Assembly: GCF_017874215.1 (NCBI RefSeq)
Contig: NZ_JAGGLB010000016.1
Location: forward strand, 1-64,000
Length of the DNA: 64,000 nucleotides
Direction: 5' to 3'
DNA from: Paenibacillus eucommiae
Lineage (GTDB): Bacteria > Bacillota > Bacilli > Paenibacillales > NBRC-103111
Positions 25,133 through 34,564 of the stretch are shown here, in pieces. Both the position numbers and the translations under genes were made by a program. Below the pieces are notes generated by a model. It did no database searches, had not been told where the DNA came from, and was given only the letters and a program-made list of their open reading frames with translations. The first letter of the stretch is position 1. Each line of letters opens with the position of its first letter.

Positions 25133-26020
25133 ATGAACAGGTTAATGAGCAGAAATGTAAAAGACAACCTGTGGGCGCTGGGACTGCTGCTGCCGACACT
25201 TATCCCGCTGCTTATTTTTTGGATTTATCCGATGGTCAGGACTTTGCATATTAGCTTTACGGACTGGAACTATATTTCACCCACGTATCAATATGTGAAT
25301 TTGGAGAACTATCAGAACTTTTTGGACGATTCATTTTTTAGGAAAGTATTGATAAATACGCTGGTATTCACCTTCTTCACAGTGGTTCCGCCGATTGTTA
25401 TAGGGCTGTTTATAGCTGCTTTGCTTAACAAAATTAAAGTGCTGCGCAATTTCTTTGTTGCCGCGATCTTCTCCTCATGGATTACGCCAACGATTGTGGT
25501 GTCTATGGTATGGGTGAGCATATTTGATGGAGATTCCGGCATTGTAAATACCTTGCTGCGGGGAATCGGGCTTGAGCCAGTTGCATGGCTGGGCGGACAA
25601 ACGACCTCTATGATCGTTGTCATTATTGTCACCACATGGCAATACATGGGGCTGGCTGTACTGCTGCTTGCCTCTGCTTTAGCCAAATTAGATCCGGAAG
25701 TGGAGAAAGCGAATGATTTGGATGGCGGCAAAGGGTTAAGGAAGCTGCTGAAAATAACGCTGCCGGCGATCTCGCCCATGCTTGTATTCTTATTTATTTT
25801 GTTCACGCTGGATTCGCTCAAAGCCTATGATCAGATTTATATTTTGACGCAAGGCGGTCCTTCGGGTGCAACTTCAACCATTTTGTATTATTTTTACGTG
25901 ATGGCTTTTGAATGGTATGAGACTGGACCGGCATCGGCGCTTGCGGTGATCTTTCTTGTGATTTGCCTTTTGATTAGTGGACTCAATTACGTTGTATCGA
26001 AATATTTGTTTCAAAAATGA
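25133..26020 (+). CDS. ABC transporter permease (MalF/UgpA type)
   Basis: 295 residues with six predicted helices. The inner-membrane component signature (EAA-like loop, ANDLDGGKGLRKLLKITLP) lies near residue 200. The N terminus (LLLPTLIPLLIFWIYPMVRT) and the NLENYQNFLDD loop are typical of CUT1 first permeases. The ATG follows the previous stop codon directly. It forms the channel with the next gene product. Confidence 0.93.
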   Translation: MNRLMSRNVKDNLWALGLLLPTLIPLLIFWIYPMVRTLHISFTDWNYISPTYQYVNLENYQNFLDDSFFRKVLINTLVFTFFTVVPPIVIGLFIAALLNKIKVLRNFFVAAIFSSWITPTIVVSMVWVSIFDGDSGIVNTLLRGIGLEPVAWLGGQTTSMIVVIIVTTWQYMGLAVLLLASALAKLDPEVEKANDLDGGKGLRKLLKITLPAISPMLVFLFILFTLDSLKAYDQIYILTQGGPSGATSTILYYFYVMAFEWYETGPASALAVIFLVICLLISGLNYVVSKYLFQK

Positions 26021-26030
26021 GGTGGAGGCT

Positions 26031-26858
26031 TTGTACTGGGCAAGATTGAAAACAGGCATCCATTATGCGGCTTTAACGTTGTTAAGCGTAATGATGGTGT
26101 TCCCTTATATTTGGATGTTCATGACTTCTGTTAAAGCAAAAGACAAGCTGTATAGCGGGAGTATATTTCCCTCCACATTTCATTTTGAGAACTATTTTAG
26201 AGTTTTTACAGAAACTAAAATGCTTTTGTATTTGTGGAACAGTATTTATGTCAGTGTGATCATCATTGTATTTCAAATTGTTTCCGCGATTTTAGCGGCT
26301 TATGTATTCGCAGCAATTAAGAAGAAATGGGTGCAATTTTGCTTCGTGCTTATATTGGCAACGTATATGCTGCCTGCAGCGATCACCTACATTCCCTCTT
26401 TTATTGTATTATCTAAAGCGGATCTGCTGGATACGCACTTAGGCTATATTTTTAGTGAAGCGATCAGCATTTTTGCGATATTTTTCTTACGGCAAGCGTT
26501 CGTACAAATGCCCAAAGAAGTGGTGCATGCGGCCAAATTGGATGGAGCAGGACACTTAAGGCTTATTTTCACGGTCTATATTCCCTATTCCAAAAACGCA
26601 ATTGCTTCCTTGGTATTAATTACTTTTATCTATAGCTACAACAATTATATGTGGCCTTCCTTGCTAATCAAATCGGAAGAGAATATGTTCGTCACGATTG
26701 GCTTACGCAGATTGTTCATGAGTCAGGCCGGCTATGGAATGGACTTTCCACTGGCAATGGCTGCTTGTGCGGTGTCACTGCTGCCCATGTTTATTCTACT
26801 GGCAGTTTCCAGTAAAAAGATTATCCATTCGATGGCTAATCTCTATGTCAACAAATAA
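26031..26858 (+). CDS. ABC transporter permease (MalG/UgpE type)
   Basis: About 275 residues with six helices: VFPYIWMFMTSVK at the N terminus, then FHFENYFRVF, and an EAA-like loop HAAKLDGAGHLRLIFTVYIP. I choose the TTG at 26031, preceded by GAGGTGG; a GTG at 25977 would overlap the first permease by 44 bp and has no site. It pairs with the preceding permease. The next gene, the binding protein, begins about 100 bp downstream. Confidence 0.9.
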   Translation: MYWARLKTGIHYAALTLLSVMMVFPYIWMFMTSVKAKDKLYSGSIFPSTFHFENYFRVFTETKMLLYLWNSIYVSVIIIVFQIVSAILAAYVFAAIKKKWVQFCFVLILATYMLPAAITYIPSFIVLSKADLLDTHLGYIFSEAISIFAIFFLRQAFVQMPKEVVHAAKLDGAGHLRLIFTVYIPYSKNAIASLVLITFIYSYNNYMWPSLLIKSEENMFVTIGLRRLFMSQAGYGMDFPLAMAACAVSLLPMFILLAVSSKKIIHSMANLYVNK

Positions 26859-26961
26859 GGTGGTGATGTGCATTTAGCTGTATGCCAGAGATTAAACCTA
26901 GCAGCAGAACTGCAGTACTGAAGGTACAACCAAAATAGCTAATTATCGGGAGGAAACAAAG

Positions 26962-28293
26962 GTGAGAAATCAAAGTTTGAATATGAAGAAAGCAATGTTG
27001 TTGGTCATGTGTCTGGTATTTATTTGTATAGCAGCCGGCTGTTCCAGCAGCAGTTCCGCGGAGAAGGAAACGGGCTCAAAGCCAACAGCGGATAACAAAG
27101 ATAAGGTGAAGCTCGAATTCTATTATGGATTGGGCGGCAAGCTTGGAGATACGATGAGTAAAATTATTCAAGATTTCAACAGCAGCAGTACAAAGTATGA
27201 AGTTGTACCGGTTATTCAAGGAAACTACAGCGAGACGCTACAGAAGCTGCAGGCCTCACTTGCGGCAAATAAACCGCCAGCTTTAGCGATCAATGGCTAC
27301 CCTGAGTTTACGAAGCTGGCCAAAAATGAGGTGCTGCTGCCCCTGGATGCATATATCAACCAGCCAGAGTATAACAAAGACGATATTCTTTTGCTGGATC
27401 AGGGCAATTACAATAACGCAGTTTTAGGTGTTCCGTCATTTGTATCGACACAGATGATGTACTATCGGAAAGATATTTTTGATAAATACAATATTGATTA
27501 CAATGCGCTGGAAAGCTTCGAGCAATTAGCTGATGCGGCCAAGACTATTAAAGAAAAAGAAGGCATTAACGGCTGGAGCATTATGTGGTATGCGGAGCAT
27601 ATGATCGATTACGCCCGTTCTGCTGGTGGAGATATTGCCAGTGAAGATGGCAAGACGATTACGATTGACTCGGAGGAATGGATCTATGCTTGGGACAGTA
27701 TTCGCAAATGGATTCATGAGGACAAGACCATGAATACCGTATATGGCGGGAATGGCTGGGAATGGTGGTACAAAACGATCGATGGCGTGATGAATGGGAA
27801 GTCGGCTGGTTACACAGGCTCTTCTGGCGATGGCGGGGATTTGGATTTCACCAAAGTAGCAACCGGGATGCAGAAAGGACTTCATGGAAGCAAACCAAGA
27901 CCTGTAGCCGTTTCTGTTATGTTCAACCTGTTCAAGGATTCTCCGAAAGAGCAGCAGGAGGGTGCATGGGAATTTGTGAAGTACTTCTCTGAAGCCGAGC
28001 AAACGGCTTACTGGGCTGTGGAAACAGGCTATATTCCGATTCGGGACAGTGCTGTGAATACCGAAATCTATCAAAACAAATTGAAAGAAAACCCTTATTT
28101 ATCGGTTCCCCTGGAGCAAGCAAAAACGAATGGCATTGCACCCTATGTCGATCCGACAGGCGGCAAAATCTATGCTGAGATCGAACTAGCGAAGGACGAA
28201 GTGCTCATTGGCAACAAACCTGCAGCAGAAGTGCTGAAAGAAGCTAAGAAAAAAGCGCAGAATGAGCTGGATAAAGTTCTGAATCAAAAATAA
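26962..28293 (+). CDS. Extracellular solute-binding lipoprotein (CUT1)
   Basis: 443 residues. A lipoprotein signal peptide ends in the lipobox IAAGC (Cys near residue 27), followed by a Ser-rich linker and the bilobal family-1 binding fold (KLEFYYGLGG, IQDFNSSS, PALAINGYPEFTKL, VPSFVSTQMMYYRKD, NGWSIMWYAE). GGGAGGAAAC precedes the start. It captures the substrate outside the membrane and delivers it to the two permeases. The resemblance is to UgpB/sugar-binding proteins, consistent with a glycerol-phosphate-like or sugar ligand, but the ligand is not readable. Confidence 0.93.
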   Translation: MRNQSLNMKKAMLLVMCLVFICIAAGCSSSSSAEKETGSKPTADNKDKVKLEFYYGLGGKLGDTMSKIIQDFNSSSTKYEVVPVIQGNYSETLQKLQASLAANKPPALAINGYPEFTKLAKNEVLLPLDAYINQPEYNKDDILLLDQGNYNNAVLGVPSFVSTQMMYYRKDIFDKYNIDYNALESFEQLADAAKTIKEKEGINGWSIMWYAEHMIDYARSAGGDIASEDGKTITIDSEEWIYAWDSIRKWIHEDKTMNTVYGGNGWEWWYKTIDGVMNGKSAGYTGSSGDGGDLDFTKVATGMQKGLHGSKPRPVAVSVMFNLFKDSPKEQQEGAWEFVKYFSEAEQTAYWAVETGYIPIRDSAVNTEIYQNKLKENPYLSVPLEQAKTNGIAPYVDPTGGKIYAEIELAKDEVLIGNKPAAEVLKEAKKKAQNELDKVLNQK

Positions 28294-28349
28294 CGAGTTG
28301 AGTATAGATAAAGAGTATAAATAACGAGTATAGAAGGAGAGTTTTTTCG

Positions 28350-29084
28350 ATGAACCATAACATACAATTAGCAGTTTTTGATTTGGCGGGAACACTGGTA
28401 GAGGATAATAACGGAGTCAGAGATTGCCTTTATCAAGCGGCTGCTGAGTACGGGTTAGATGTGACGAGAGATGAGATCAGCACGCATATGGGCACGAACA
28501 AAATTCATTTATATCAATTCTTGATAGCCAAAACAAGAGGGAATATCATTGACTTTAAAAATTTTGAGATTGAGATTGATGATTCCACGCATAGTGAGGC
28601 CGTCCAACTATATGAGAAGTACACGGAGTATATGATTGCTTACTATAAAGAGAACTGCCGTGAAATCGAAGGCGCTACTGAAACCTTGAGATGGTGCAAG
28701 GACAATGGAATTAAGGTAGCTACGGGCACAGGATTTCATAAAGAAATCAACAGCGTCATTATGGAATCGTTAGGCTGGCTGAAAAATGGTCTGATTGATT
28801 ATGCGGTAGATCTGGACATGGTTCCGGAGGGAAAAGGGCGCCCGGCACCGTTCATGCTTTTCAAAGCGATGGAGTACTTGAATGTTCAAAACGTAAGACA
28901 GGTGATCAAAATTGGGGATACGCCTGCGGATATGCTGGAGGGCTACAATGCGGGCTGCCGCGCGGTAATTGGTGTAACCCAAGGCTCTACTCCCATTCAA
29001 GTGTGGGGCAAGTACTGGCATACACATGTAATTGATACCGTGAAAGAGCTGCCGGAGCTTATTATGACTGGCAAAATTGTATGA
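28350..29084 (+). CDS. HAD-family phosphatase, phosphonatase-like
   Basis: 244 residues. Motif I is FDLAGTLVED with the nucleophilic Asp and the DxAGT form seen in phosphonoacetaldehyde hydrolase-like HADs. Motif II is VATGTGFHK, and motif III/IV is KIGDTPADMLEGYNAG. A helical cap (about 20-95) follows motif I. It likely removes phosphate, or cleaves a C-P bond, from a small metabolite in the cytoplasm. The Schiff-base lysine needed for true phosphonatase cannot be assigned by eye. AAGGAGAG precedes the ATG, and the gene overlaps the next one by four bases. Confidence 0.88.
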   Translation: MNHNIQLAVFDLAGTLVEDNNGVRDCLYQAAAEYGLDVTRDEISTHMGTNKIHLYQFLIAKTRGNIIDFKNFEIEIDDSTHSEAVQLYEKYTEYMIAYYKENCREIEGATETLRWCKDNGIKVATGTGFHKEINSVIMESLGWLKNGLIDYAVDLDMVPEGKGRPAPFMLFKAMEYLNVQNVRQVIKIGDTPADMLEGYNAGCRAVIGVTQGSTPIQVWGKYWHTHVIDTVKELPELIMTGKIV

Positions 29085-30013
29085 TGCAGCAGCTTGAAAA
29101 AACAGCGGGCATAGGGATTGTACTGCCTAAGCTGTTTCCTTTTCCGCAAAGTAAGCCGGAGCAGATGATCACAAGTTTGCTATCGATTCTGGAGGATCCT
29201 TTCTTTACGGCTGTAGAAGTCTCCTATATTGCTGATCAGGCAACAAGAGCACTAGCCAAGAAGTATATGCAGTATAGCTGTGTGGAAATCCTTTTCAACG
29301 GTGGAGATGCTTTTCGGGAGCTAGACATTAATTTGAGTTCGTTGGATCCGGATGTAAGGCGAAAGTCCGTGCAGCAGTGCTTGATGCTGATTGACCATTG
29401 CTATGAAATGGATGCCAAAATCATGCACATCGTCACCGGCAAATTCGAAGGGGAAGAAAACAAGCGGCGCAGCTTAGAAGCTTTTATAGCTTCAACAATG
29501 GAGCTTTGCAAGTATGCGAAAACTAAAGCCGAATCTTATGAGCTTTGTATCAGCTTGGAAATCGGAGATCGCCATCTGGATCGCCACTATTTGCTGGGCC
29601 CTACCCGTGAGGCGGTTCAAGCAGCAAGAACGATTCAAAGTGAGTACAGTAATTTCGGGCTGCTGCTCGACCAAAGCCACCTTCCTCTTATGGAAGAGGA
29701 TCCGCGCAAGTCACTATGGCTGGCCAAAGATTATTTAACTCATATTCATGTCGGCAATTGTTATATGAAAGATAGACAAGCTCCTTATTTTGGCGATAAG
29801 CATATCCCGTTCGGAGTGAAGGATTCGGAGGTTGGCGTTGCAGAGCTTACAGCATTCATTACTACTTTGAAGGAAATCGGATTTTTTACGAGTCCGAAGC
29901 CGACTAGAAAGCCTGTCATTACCTTTGAAGTAGGCTGTCTGGAGCAAGAATCTCCTAAGCTGGTTATTGCTAATCTTAAACGGACGTTTTTTGAAGCTTG
30001 GGCCAACGCATAA
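29081..30013 (+). CDS. Sugar phosphate isomerase/epimerase-like TIM-barrel protein
   Basis: 310 residues with the AP-endonuclease-2-like TIM-barrel pattern: KIMHIVTG, CISLEIGDRHLDRH (metal-ligand Glu), FGLLLDQSHLPLMEE (Asp and His), LTHIHVGNCYM (His) and VITFEVGCLEQESP (Glu). These are the metal-binding positions of xylose-isomerase-like epimerases. It overlaps the HAD gene (ATGA). It probably isomerises the dephosphorylated product before oxidation by the dehydrogenase that follows. Confidence 0.85.
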   Translation: MMQQLEKTAGIGIVLPKLFPFPQSKPEQMITSLLSILEDPFFTAVEVSYIADQATRALAKKYMQYSCVEILFNGGDAFRELDINLSSLDPDVRRKSVQQCLMLIDHCYEMDAKIMHIVTGKFEGEENKRRSLEAFIASTMELCKYAKTKAESYELCISLEIGDRHLDRHYLLGPTREAVQAARTIQSEYSNFGLLLDQSHLPLMEEDPRKSLWLAKDYLTHIHVGNCYMKDRQAPYFGDKHIPFGVKDSEVGVAELTAFITTLKEIGFFTSPKPTRKPVITFEVGCLEQESPKLVIANLKRTFFEAWANA

Positions 30014-30073
30014 ACAGTTAAGAGACTTATGAAACTTATGAAAGTTAAGAGTTAAGAGGGGAATGTGCTATAC

Positions 30074-31123
30074 ATGAATGTATTAATTACAGGTTATTTT
30101 AACGATCATTCCAAGCAGCAAGTTATACAGTCGTTTCCAAATGATTGGCCTATTCATATTGTTGAGCCGCATCGGATTGAAGCCTACATTGGGGATGCGG
30201 AAGTGTTGATCCCGGAGCATATCGAAGTTAACGATACGTTATTGGATCAAGCCCGGAGTTTGAAATTCGTTCAAACCGGAGCGGGTTTTGACAATGTGGA
30301 TATCGAGGCATGTACGCGAAGAGGCATCTGGGTAAGCAACGCGGCTGGCGTTAATGCGAACGCAGTAGCCGAGCACATTATGGCGTTCATATTGAGCTAT
30401 TATAAGAACATTTCGTATTTGGACCGTTTTATGAAGAATAAAGGGGATGAAACCAGGCTGTCGTACACGGGTGGCGAGCTGTCTGGGCGAACCATTGGGA
30501 CCATAGGTTATGGTGCGATTGGATCCAGAGTTGGTGAGCTGGCTCAGGCTTTTAAGATGAAAGTGCTGGCGTATGACAAAAAAATGGCTCAAAATCTGGA
30601 TCAAACTCCCGGTAAAAGCCTAGCTCAAAGCCTAGCTGAAAACCCAGCTTTAGACCCAGCTTTAGACGCAGCTCAAACATCCGTTCAACCCCCAGCTCTC
30701 CCAAGGGATAGTGTTGAATGGGTAAATCTGGACACGCTTCTGGCGAATTCCGATGTTGTGACTATTAATATTTTTCTTGATGAGTCTACTAGAAATTTAG
30801 TGGACCGGACATTTTTGAGTAAAATGAAAACCAATGCCCTGCTGGTAAATACGGCAAGAGGACCTATCGTATGTGAAGAGGATTTGATTGAGGCTTTGAA
30901 GCATAATATCATCGGCGGAGCTTGTCTTGATGTGTTCACAGAGGAGCCATTAAGCCTGAACAGTGAGCTAAGGTCGCTGGATAATGTGATCCTGACGCCT
31001 CATACAGCCGGAATGCCTGATGGAATGAAGTTTCATGAAACGAGGTATCGTTTCTTTGTAGACAACATTGTAAGAGTCAAAAATAATGAAACGCCAAAGA
31101 ACAATTTGAATCAATTGAACTAA
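30074..31123 (+). CDS. D-isomer-specific 2-hydroxyacid dehydrogenase
   Basis: About 349 residues. The NAD-binding motif is GTIGYGAIGSR, and the catalytic Arg (VNTARGPIV), Glu (VFTEEPL) and His (LTPHTAG) are intact. A low-complexity insertion of about 37 residues (30600-30708; SLAQSLAENPALDPALDAAQ) lies after KVLAYDKK, where the family normally has a short loop before the cofactor-discriminating region's continuation. The ATG at 30074 starts MNVLITGYF; a GTG at 30065 is closer to the AGGGG site and is possible. It is last in the operon and presumably oxidises or reduces the hydroxyacid formed upstream. Confidence 0.88.
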   Translation: MNVLITGYFNDHSKQQVIQSFPNDWPIHIVEPHRIEAYIGDAEVLIPEHIEVNDTLLDQARSLKFVQTGAGFDNVDIEACTRRGIWVSNAAGVNANAVAEHIMAFILSYYKNISYLDRFMKNKGDETRLSYTGGELSGRTIGTIGYGAIGSRVGELAQAFKMKVLAYDKKMAQNLDQTPGKSLAQSLAENPALDPALDAAQTSVQPPALPRDSVEWVNLDTLLANSDVVTINIFLDESTRNLVDRTFLSKMKTNALLVNTARGPIVCEEDLIEALKHNIIGGACLDVFTEEPLSLNSELRSLDNVILTPHTAGMPDGMKFHETRYRFFVDNIVRVKNNETPKNNLNQLN

Positions 31124-31283
31124 AATAGGTACACAAAAGTGGATGGTCTTATAGATCGTCTTCTTTTTGTGCTTTTCATTGAGATTGTTAAACCAAAATA
31201 GTGTTATGGAAGCAATCGGGATGATATAATTGGTGGTAATTGGGAAATCGAGGAACTGGATGTCCAGATTATGTAATCATAAA

Positions 31284-31593
31284 ATGAAACACAGGTAGTG
31301 ATTAAAATAACAAGACATCATGATATCGTGAAGACTTCGTATATGATTTCTACTACGCTGAGATAGAGAAATACCTTTCTGTAATACATGAAATAGTTGA
31401 AGAAATTCTTCAATTATTGAAAAAGCGCCAAAATGATAAGGTCTATCGTCTTGTCGATATCCACAACTTCCCTTTGAATTTACTGAATAATAAGCAATGG
31501 AACTCGAAGCGATTCTGGAAACATGAAGTTTCAAACTATAGAAAAGAATTTAATAGAACATCTTTTTTACTTGAAAGTCAGAAAAATTACTAA
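31284..31593 (+). pseudogene. Frameshifted fragment of an unrecognised gene
   Basis: From about 31325 to the stop at 31591-31593 one frame reads YYAEIEKYLSVIHEIVEEIL and further charged helical sequence ending LLESQKNY. It has no start codon, and a stop at about 31320 cuts it. The preceding 40 bp continue plausibly in another frame (ETQVVIKITRHHDIVK), suggesting a single frameshift. I do not recognise the family. The interval 31124-31283 holds only a weak hairpin. Confidence 0.45.
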
Positions 31594-31621
31594 CGCATAG
31601 TTTTTTTGATAAATTGTTATT

Positions 31622-32122
31622 TTGGAGATGATTATTGAGCAAATGGGAATGGAAAGTTATTTTGTGAGATTGCGTCCAAAAGAGGATGAGCATTTCCCGA
31701 CAAATAAAGCTGATCTAATTCAGAAGTTTATTGAAGCTGGACTTTATGTCAAAATGAAAAAGCGAGACTACCTGCTTGAAGAATTATTCATAATGAGGAT
31801 AGAGGAGAATAGTGAATCCATAGGAGAAATCACTATTGAGGGATGTTTTTCTTGGTTTGAAAAAGGTTTGGAACAATGCTTTACTAAGATTCAGGTTATC
31901 AATGATCAAGTGGGTTCAATCCAACCGTTAAAACCGGACAACACAGCGTTACAACTTTCTAAAGATGAATGTATCCTACAAATTAAACAATTCTACCATG
32001 ATAACTATAAACATTTTTTGTTGAGATACGGAAACGTTGAGATCAGGAGCCTCCCTGGTAAGGCGTTTTATGACTTAAGAAAGATTAAGTCTTTTTTTAT
32101 AAGATTATTTGGCTCAACCTAA
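31622..32122 (+). CDS. Hypothetical protein
   Basis: 166 residues if it begins at the TTG at 31622; no convincing ribosome binding site fits this or the next in-frame ATG (31643), so the N terminus is uncertain. The sequence is alpha/beta and charged (SYFVRLRPKEDEHFP, TIEGCFSWFEKGL, QFYHDNYKHFLLRYG). I recognise no domain. It follows the frameshifted fragment in the same direction, within a patch that also holds a transposase remnant. The general look (small acidic/basic single-domain protein in an accessory patch) is like orphan immunity proteins, but that is only a guess. Confidence 0.55.
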   Translation: MEMIIEQMGMESYFVRLRPKEDEHFPTNKADLIQKFIEAGLYVKMKKRDYLLEELFIMRIEENSESIGEITIEGCFSWFEKGLEQCFTKIQVINDQVGSIQPLKPDNTALQLSKDECILQIKQFYHDNYKHFLLRYGNVEIRSLPGKAFYDLRKIKSFFIRLFGST

Positions 32123-32245
32123 TCATCAGAGCTTGACAGTCAAGCTAACATCGATGGCGGTTAAAAGCTACGAAAATACCAGCTTTATAGCTGCCCGGTA
32201 TTTATCACAGCTATTTTCATATCGGCGAGGGTAACACGACGTGCG

Positions 32246-32430
32246 CTAATGGTCACTTCAGTCCGTTAGAAGCGGAAATGCAGCGAAATGAGATTGTAAC
32301 GGTCACGGATGACCCTTACAGGCTGAAAAGGGGGCGATTGGGGGGGAAACCGCCTGCTAATGGCCGCGGATGTCCATTAGCATCGTGAATATGGAAAAAT
32401 CAGCCTTTAAAGGTCAGCGGTGACCGTTAG
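32246..32430. repeat. Array of four 24-bp TAAYGG...CCRTTA palindromes
   Basis: Dyads at 32246-32269, 32296-32319, 32357-32380 and 32407-32430, each with the form CTAATGG-N10-CCATTAG or a variant. Centre spacings are 50, 61 and 50 bp. The spacers are unrelated to one another. The array ends at the 3' end of a transposase remnant. It shares geometry, but not sequence, with the array at 1162-1371. Confidence 0.8.
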
Positions 32431-32738
32431 ATTGAGGAATGCGAATCTATGAAAAAAGATAGGCGATTTTGCACGAAGACCAACTTGATCGGCATACCAC
32501 AAGCAGTGCGTACGATAACAAAACCAAGGACATCCTCTTTTTTGGATTTTGGTAAGGTTGCGTACAATTTCTTTAGTGACAGACGTTTGTCACCGAGAAT
32601 ATAGCGCTGCTTCATATCGGTGATCATACCGATCACGGATAGTCCCTTAGACATTGCGCGTGTAACCATGGGAATGACTAGAGTGATGATGTTCATCTCA
32701 CAGAAACGGTTTACTAATTTTGCTGAACTATACATCAC
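32427..32738 (-). pseudogene. DDE transposase remnant (IS4-like)
   Basis: About 100 codons reading MSKGLSVIGMITDMKQRYIL, then SLKKLYATLPK, then GMPIKLVFVQNR. This is the middle part of IS4-type DDE transposases, where a 'GF.VIG..K' strand, a 'LKQLY' segment and 'KIVFVRNR' follow one another. Both the N-terminal and C-terminal parts, including the catalytic residues, are missing. No terminal inverted repeats were seen. Confidence 0.65.
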
Positions 32739-32747
32739 AAACTCTAA

Positions 32748-34412
32748 TCACATAGTTTTCCTCTTAAAAATATACGGCAGCATCTCTAACAACCGTCCAC
32801 GTGTGATGGGATCTTCATAATTCCATGTAGCATCCATATAATGAATTTTACCGGGAGTTAACTCGGCTATAGCCGCGATCTGTGGACAGTGAGCAACTGT
32901 TTGTAATTCTAGGGGAGGAGCCAAGATAAAGTTGCGATCTCCAGCATAGTGATTTAATTGATGCTGCTGAATTTCTATCCATTCTTTCCTTTGCTCGATT
33001 AGGTTCATCACTCTGGCAGAGGGACGAAAGCCAAGTGTTTCATACAAGGTGGCTGCAAGCCCACTTTGGCCCATAATATAAACTTTAGCACCTAGCTTGA
33101 GATAAACAGTAGCCGTCTCCCCAGCAACATAAGCATGTTCTAATTGCCTACGCACCAGTCTAACTTTGTCCTCATATCTAGTAATCCACTTCTCCGCCGC
33201 TTTACTACGTTCAAATAGTTTAGCGAAATAGCGTAACCGCTCAAATAGATTAAGCTTATTGTTTAGTACAACAGCGGGAGCGATCGCATCCAATTCTGGC
33301 AAATCTTGTGAACGATAATTACCAAGTAATAATAACTCAGGCTGCAGTTGTGCTATTTTATCCGGCTCTGCACAGTAACCGATATTATGAATATTCCGCA
33401 GCTTATTACGATAAATCACTTGTTCCTTCATTATAGAGATGGCCGCTCCTATAGGGGATATGCCTAAAACTAGTAATTCTCCAAGTGTGTTTGTGCCAGC
33501 AGCGACAATACGTGATGTATCTTTAGGAACATGAACCTTTCGGCCAAGCGAATCGATAACAGTTCTTTTCTGAGTATGTAGATGGATATTGGCATATTCA
33601 CGCGGAGTGTTTCCAGTTAATTTACGAAAGCACCTGCTGAAATAGTATTCATCCTTGAACCCAATTTGTCGAGATATTTTGCTCAATGGCTCGATGGAAT
33701 TGCAAAGAAGTTTCTTTGCATGTTTTATACGTAAATGCATCAAATAATCAGTTGGCTTTCTGCCGGTCAATGTTTTAAACTGCTGACTATATTGCCATCT
33801 GACCATTCCGACCATGTTAGCTAGATGCTCTACTGTCAAGTCCTCATAATAATGCTGTTCCATATAATGTACAGTATGTTGTATCATTTTTATCTTTTCT
33901 TCGTTCTGCAAATGGGACGCTTGCTCATCTAACTGGGCCATCATACCTAGAATATGCTGAAGTCTACCTTGCATAATAGCCATTTCTGATGCGGAAAGAG
34001 AGAAGCAAAACTGTTTTCTCATCTCTGCTTCATTTCCTAATACTTGCTTGACTCGAGAAAATAACAGATTATAGGGACAACCACTAAGCAAGGGGGGATG
34101 AGCAACCGGATTCATGGACATTCCTTCTACGTCAAAGGTTTCAAAGGTAAAACGCGCAAGCTGTACTTCCCCGTTGCTTGCTTCCACGTTGTACCGTTGT
34201 ACAGGTAAAACTATAATGCAGCTCCCTTGTCGCAGATCGATTGCAATTTTGTCTATATACAGCCGTATGCCATGACTGAGAGCTATTAATAATGTACATA
34301 AATTCGTTTCATTGTAATTCATTCCCTCATTATCGCTGATCGCTGGCGTCATCTGGTCAATTTGAAACCTATCATAGTGTTGTAGCCTAATATACAGGGA
34401 AGCTAGATTCAT
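32748..34412 (-). CDS. AraC-type regulator fused to a siderophore-binding domain (Btr-like)
   Basis: About 554 residues. An N-terminal ligand/cupin-like part (1-180) leads to a double helix-turn-helix AraC domain (about 185-285; YYEDLTVEHLANMVGM, and GFKDEYYFSRCFRKLTG). The C-terminal half (about 295-554) is a periplasmic-binding-protein fold like FeuA (VPKDTSRIVAAG, LQPELLLLGNYRS, LKLGAKVYIMGQ, LYETLGFRPS). The same architecture is known in B. subtilis Btr, which senses siderophore in the cytoplasm and activates its transporter. The start at 34412 has GGAGAG upstream. A 17/19 Fur box lies 20 bp upstream, and the downstream lipoprotein gene is its probable target. Confidence 0.88.
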   Translation of the reverse strand: MNLASLYIRLQHYDRFQIDQMTPAISDNEGMNYNETNLCTLLIALSHGIRLYIDKIAIDLRQGSCIIVLPVQRYNVEASNGEVQLARFTFETFDVEGMSMNPVAHPPLLSGCPYNLLFSRVKQVLGNEAEMRKQFCFSLSASEMAIMQGRLQHILGMMAQLDEQASHLQNEEKIKMIQHTVHYMEQHYYEDLTVEHLANMVGMVRWQYSQQFKTLTGRKPTDYLMHLRIKHAKKLLCNSIEPLSKISRQIGFKDEYYFSRCFRKLTGNTPREYANIHLHTQKRTVIDSLGRKVHVPKDTSRIVAAGTNTLGELLVLGISPIGAAISIMKEQVIYRNKLRNIHNIGYCAEPDKIAQLQPELLLLGNYRSQDLPELDAIAPAVVLNNKLNLFERLRYFAKLFERSKAAEKWITRYEDKVRLVRRQLEHAYVAGETATVYLKLGAKVYIMGQSGLAATLYETLGFRPSARVMNLIEQRKEWIEIQQHQLNHYAGDRNFILAPPLELQTVAHCPQIAAIAELTPGKIHYMDATWNYEDPITRGRLLEMLPYIFKRKTM

Positions 34413-34431
34413 AAGCAACTCTCCAACTAAT

Positions 34432-34450
34432 AAAAATGATTATCATTATC
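34432..34450. promoter_or_regulatory. Fur box of the Btr-like gene
   Basis: The 19 bases match GATAATGATTATCATTATC at 17 positions. It lies 20-38 bp upstream of the regulator's start codon, so iron-dependent repression by Fur is expected. Confidence 0.85.
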
Positions 34451-34564
34451 ATTAATATAACATATAATGACATGCTATCAAACATAGCTCAGCTTTAATA
34501 GTTCGAGTAGGCATCTTTTTTGGAAAAGTAACAGTTTAAAGAACTTATGAGCAGATACAATTTC

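Noticed and set aside
31124..31170. Terminator after the 2-hydroxyacid dehydrogenase
   Set aside because: GGATGGTC/GATCGTCTTC pairing is imperfect and short; too weak to call as a feature.
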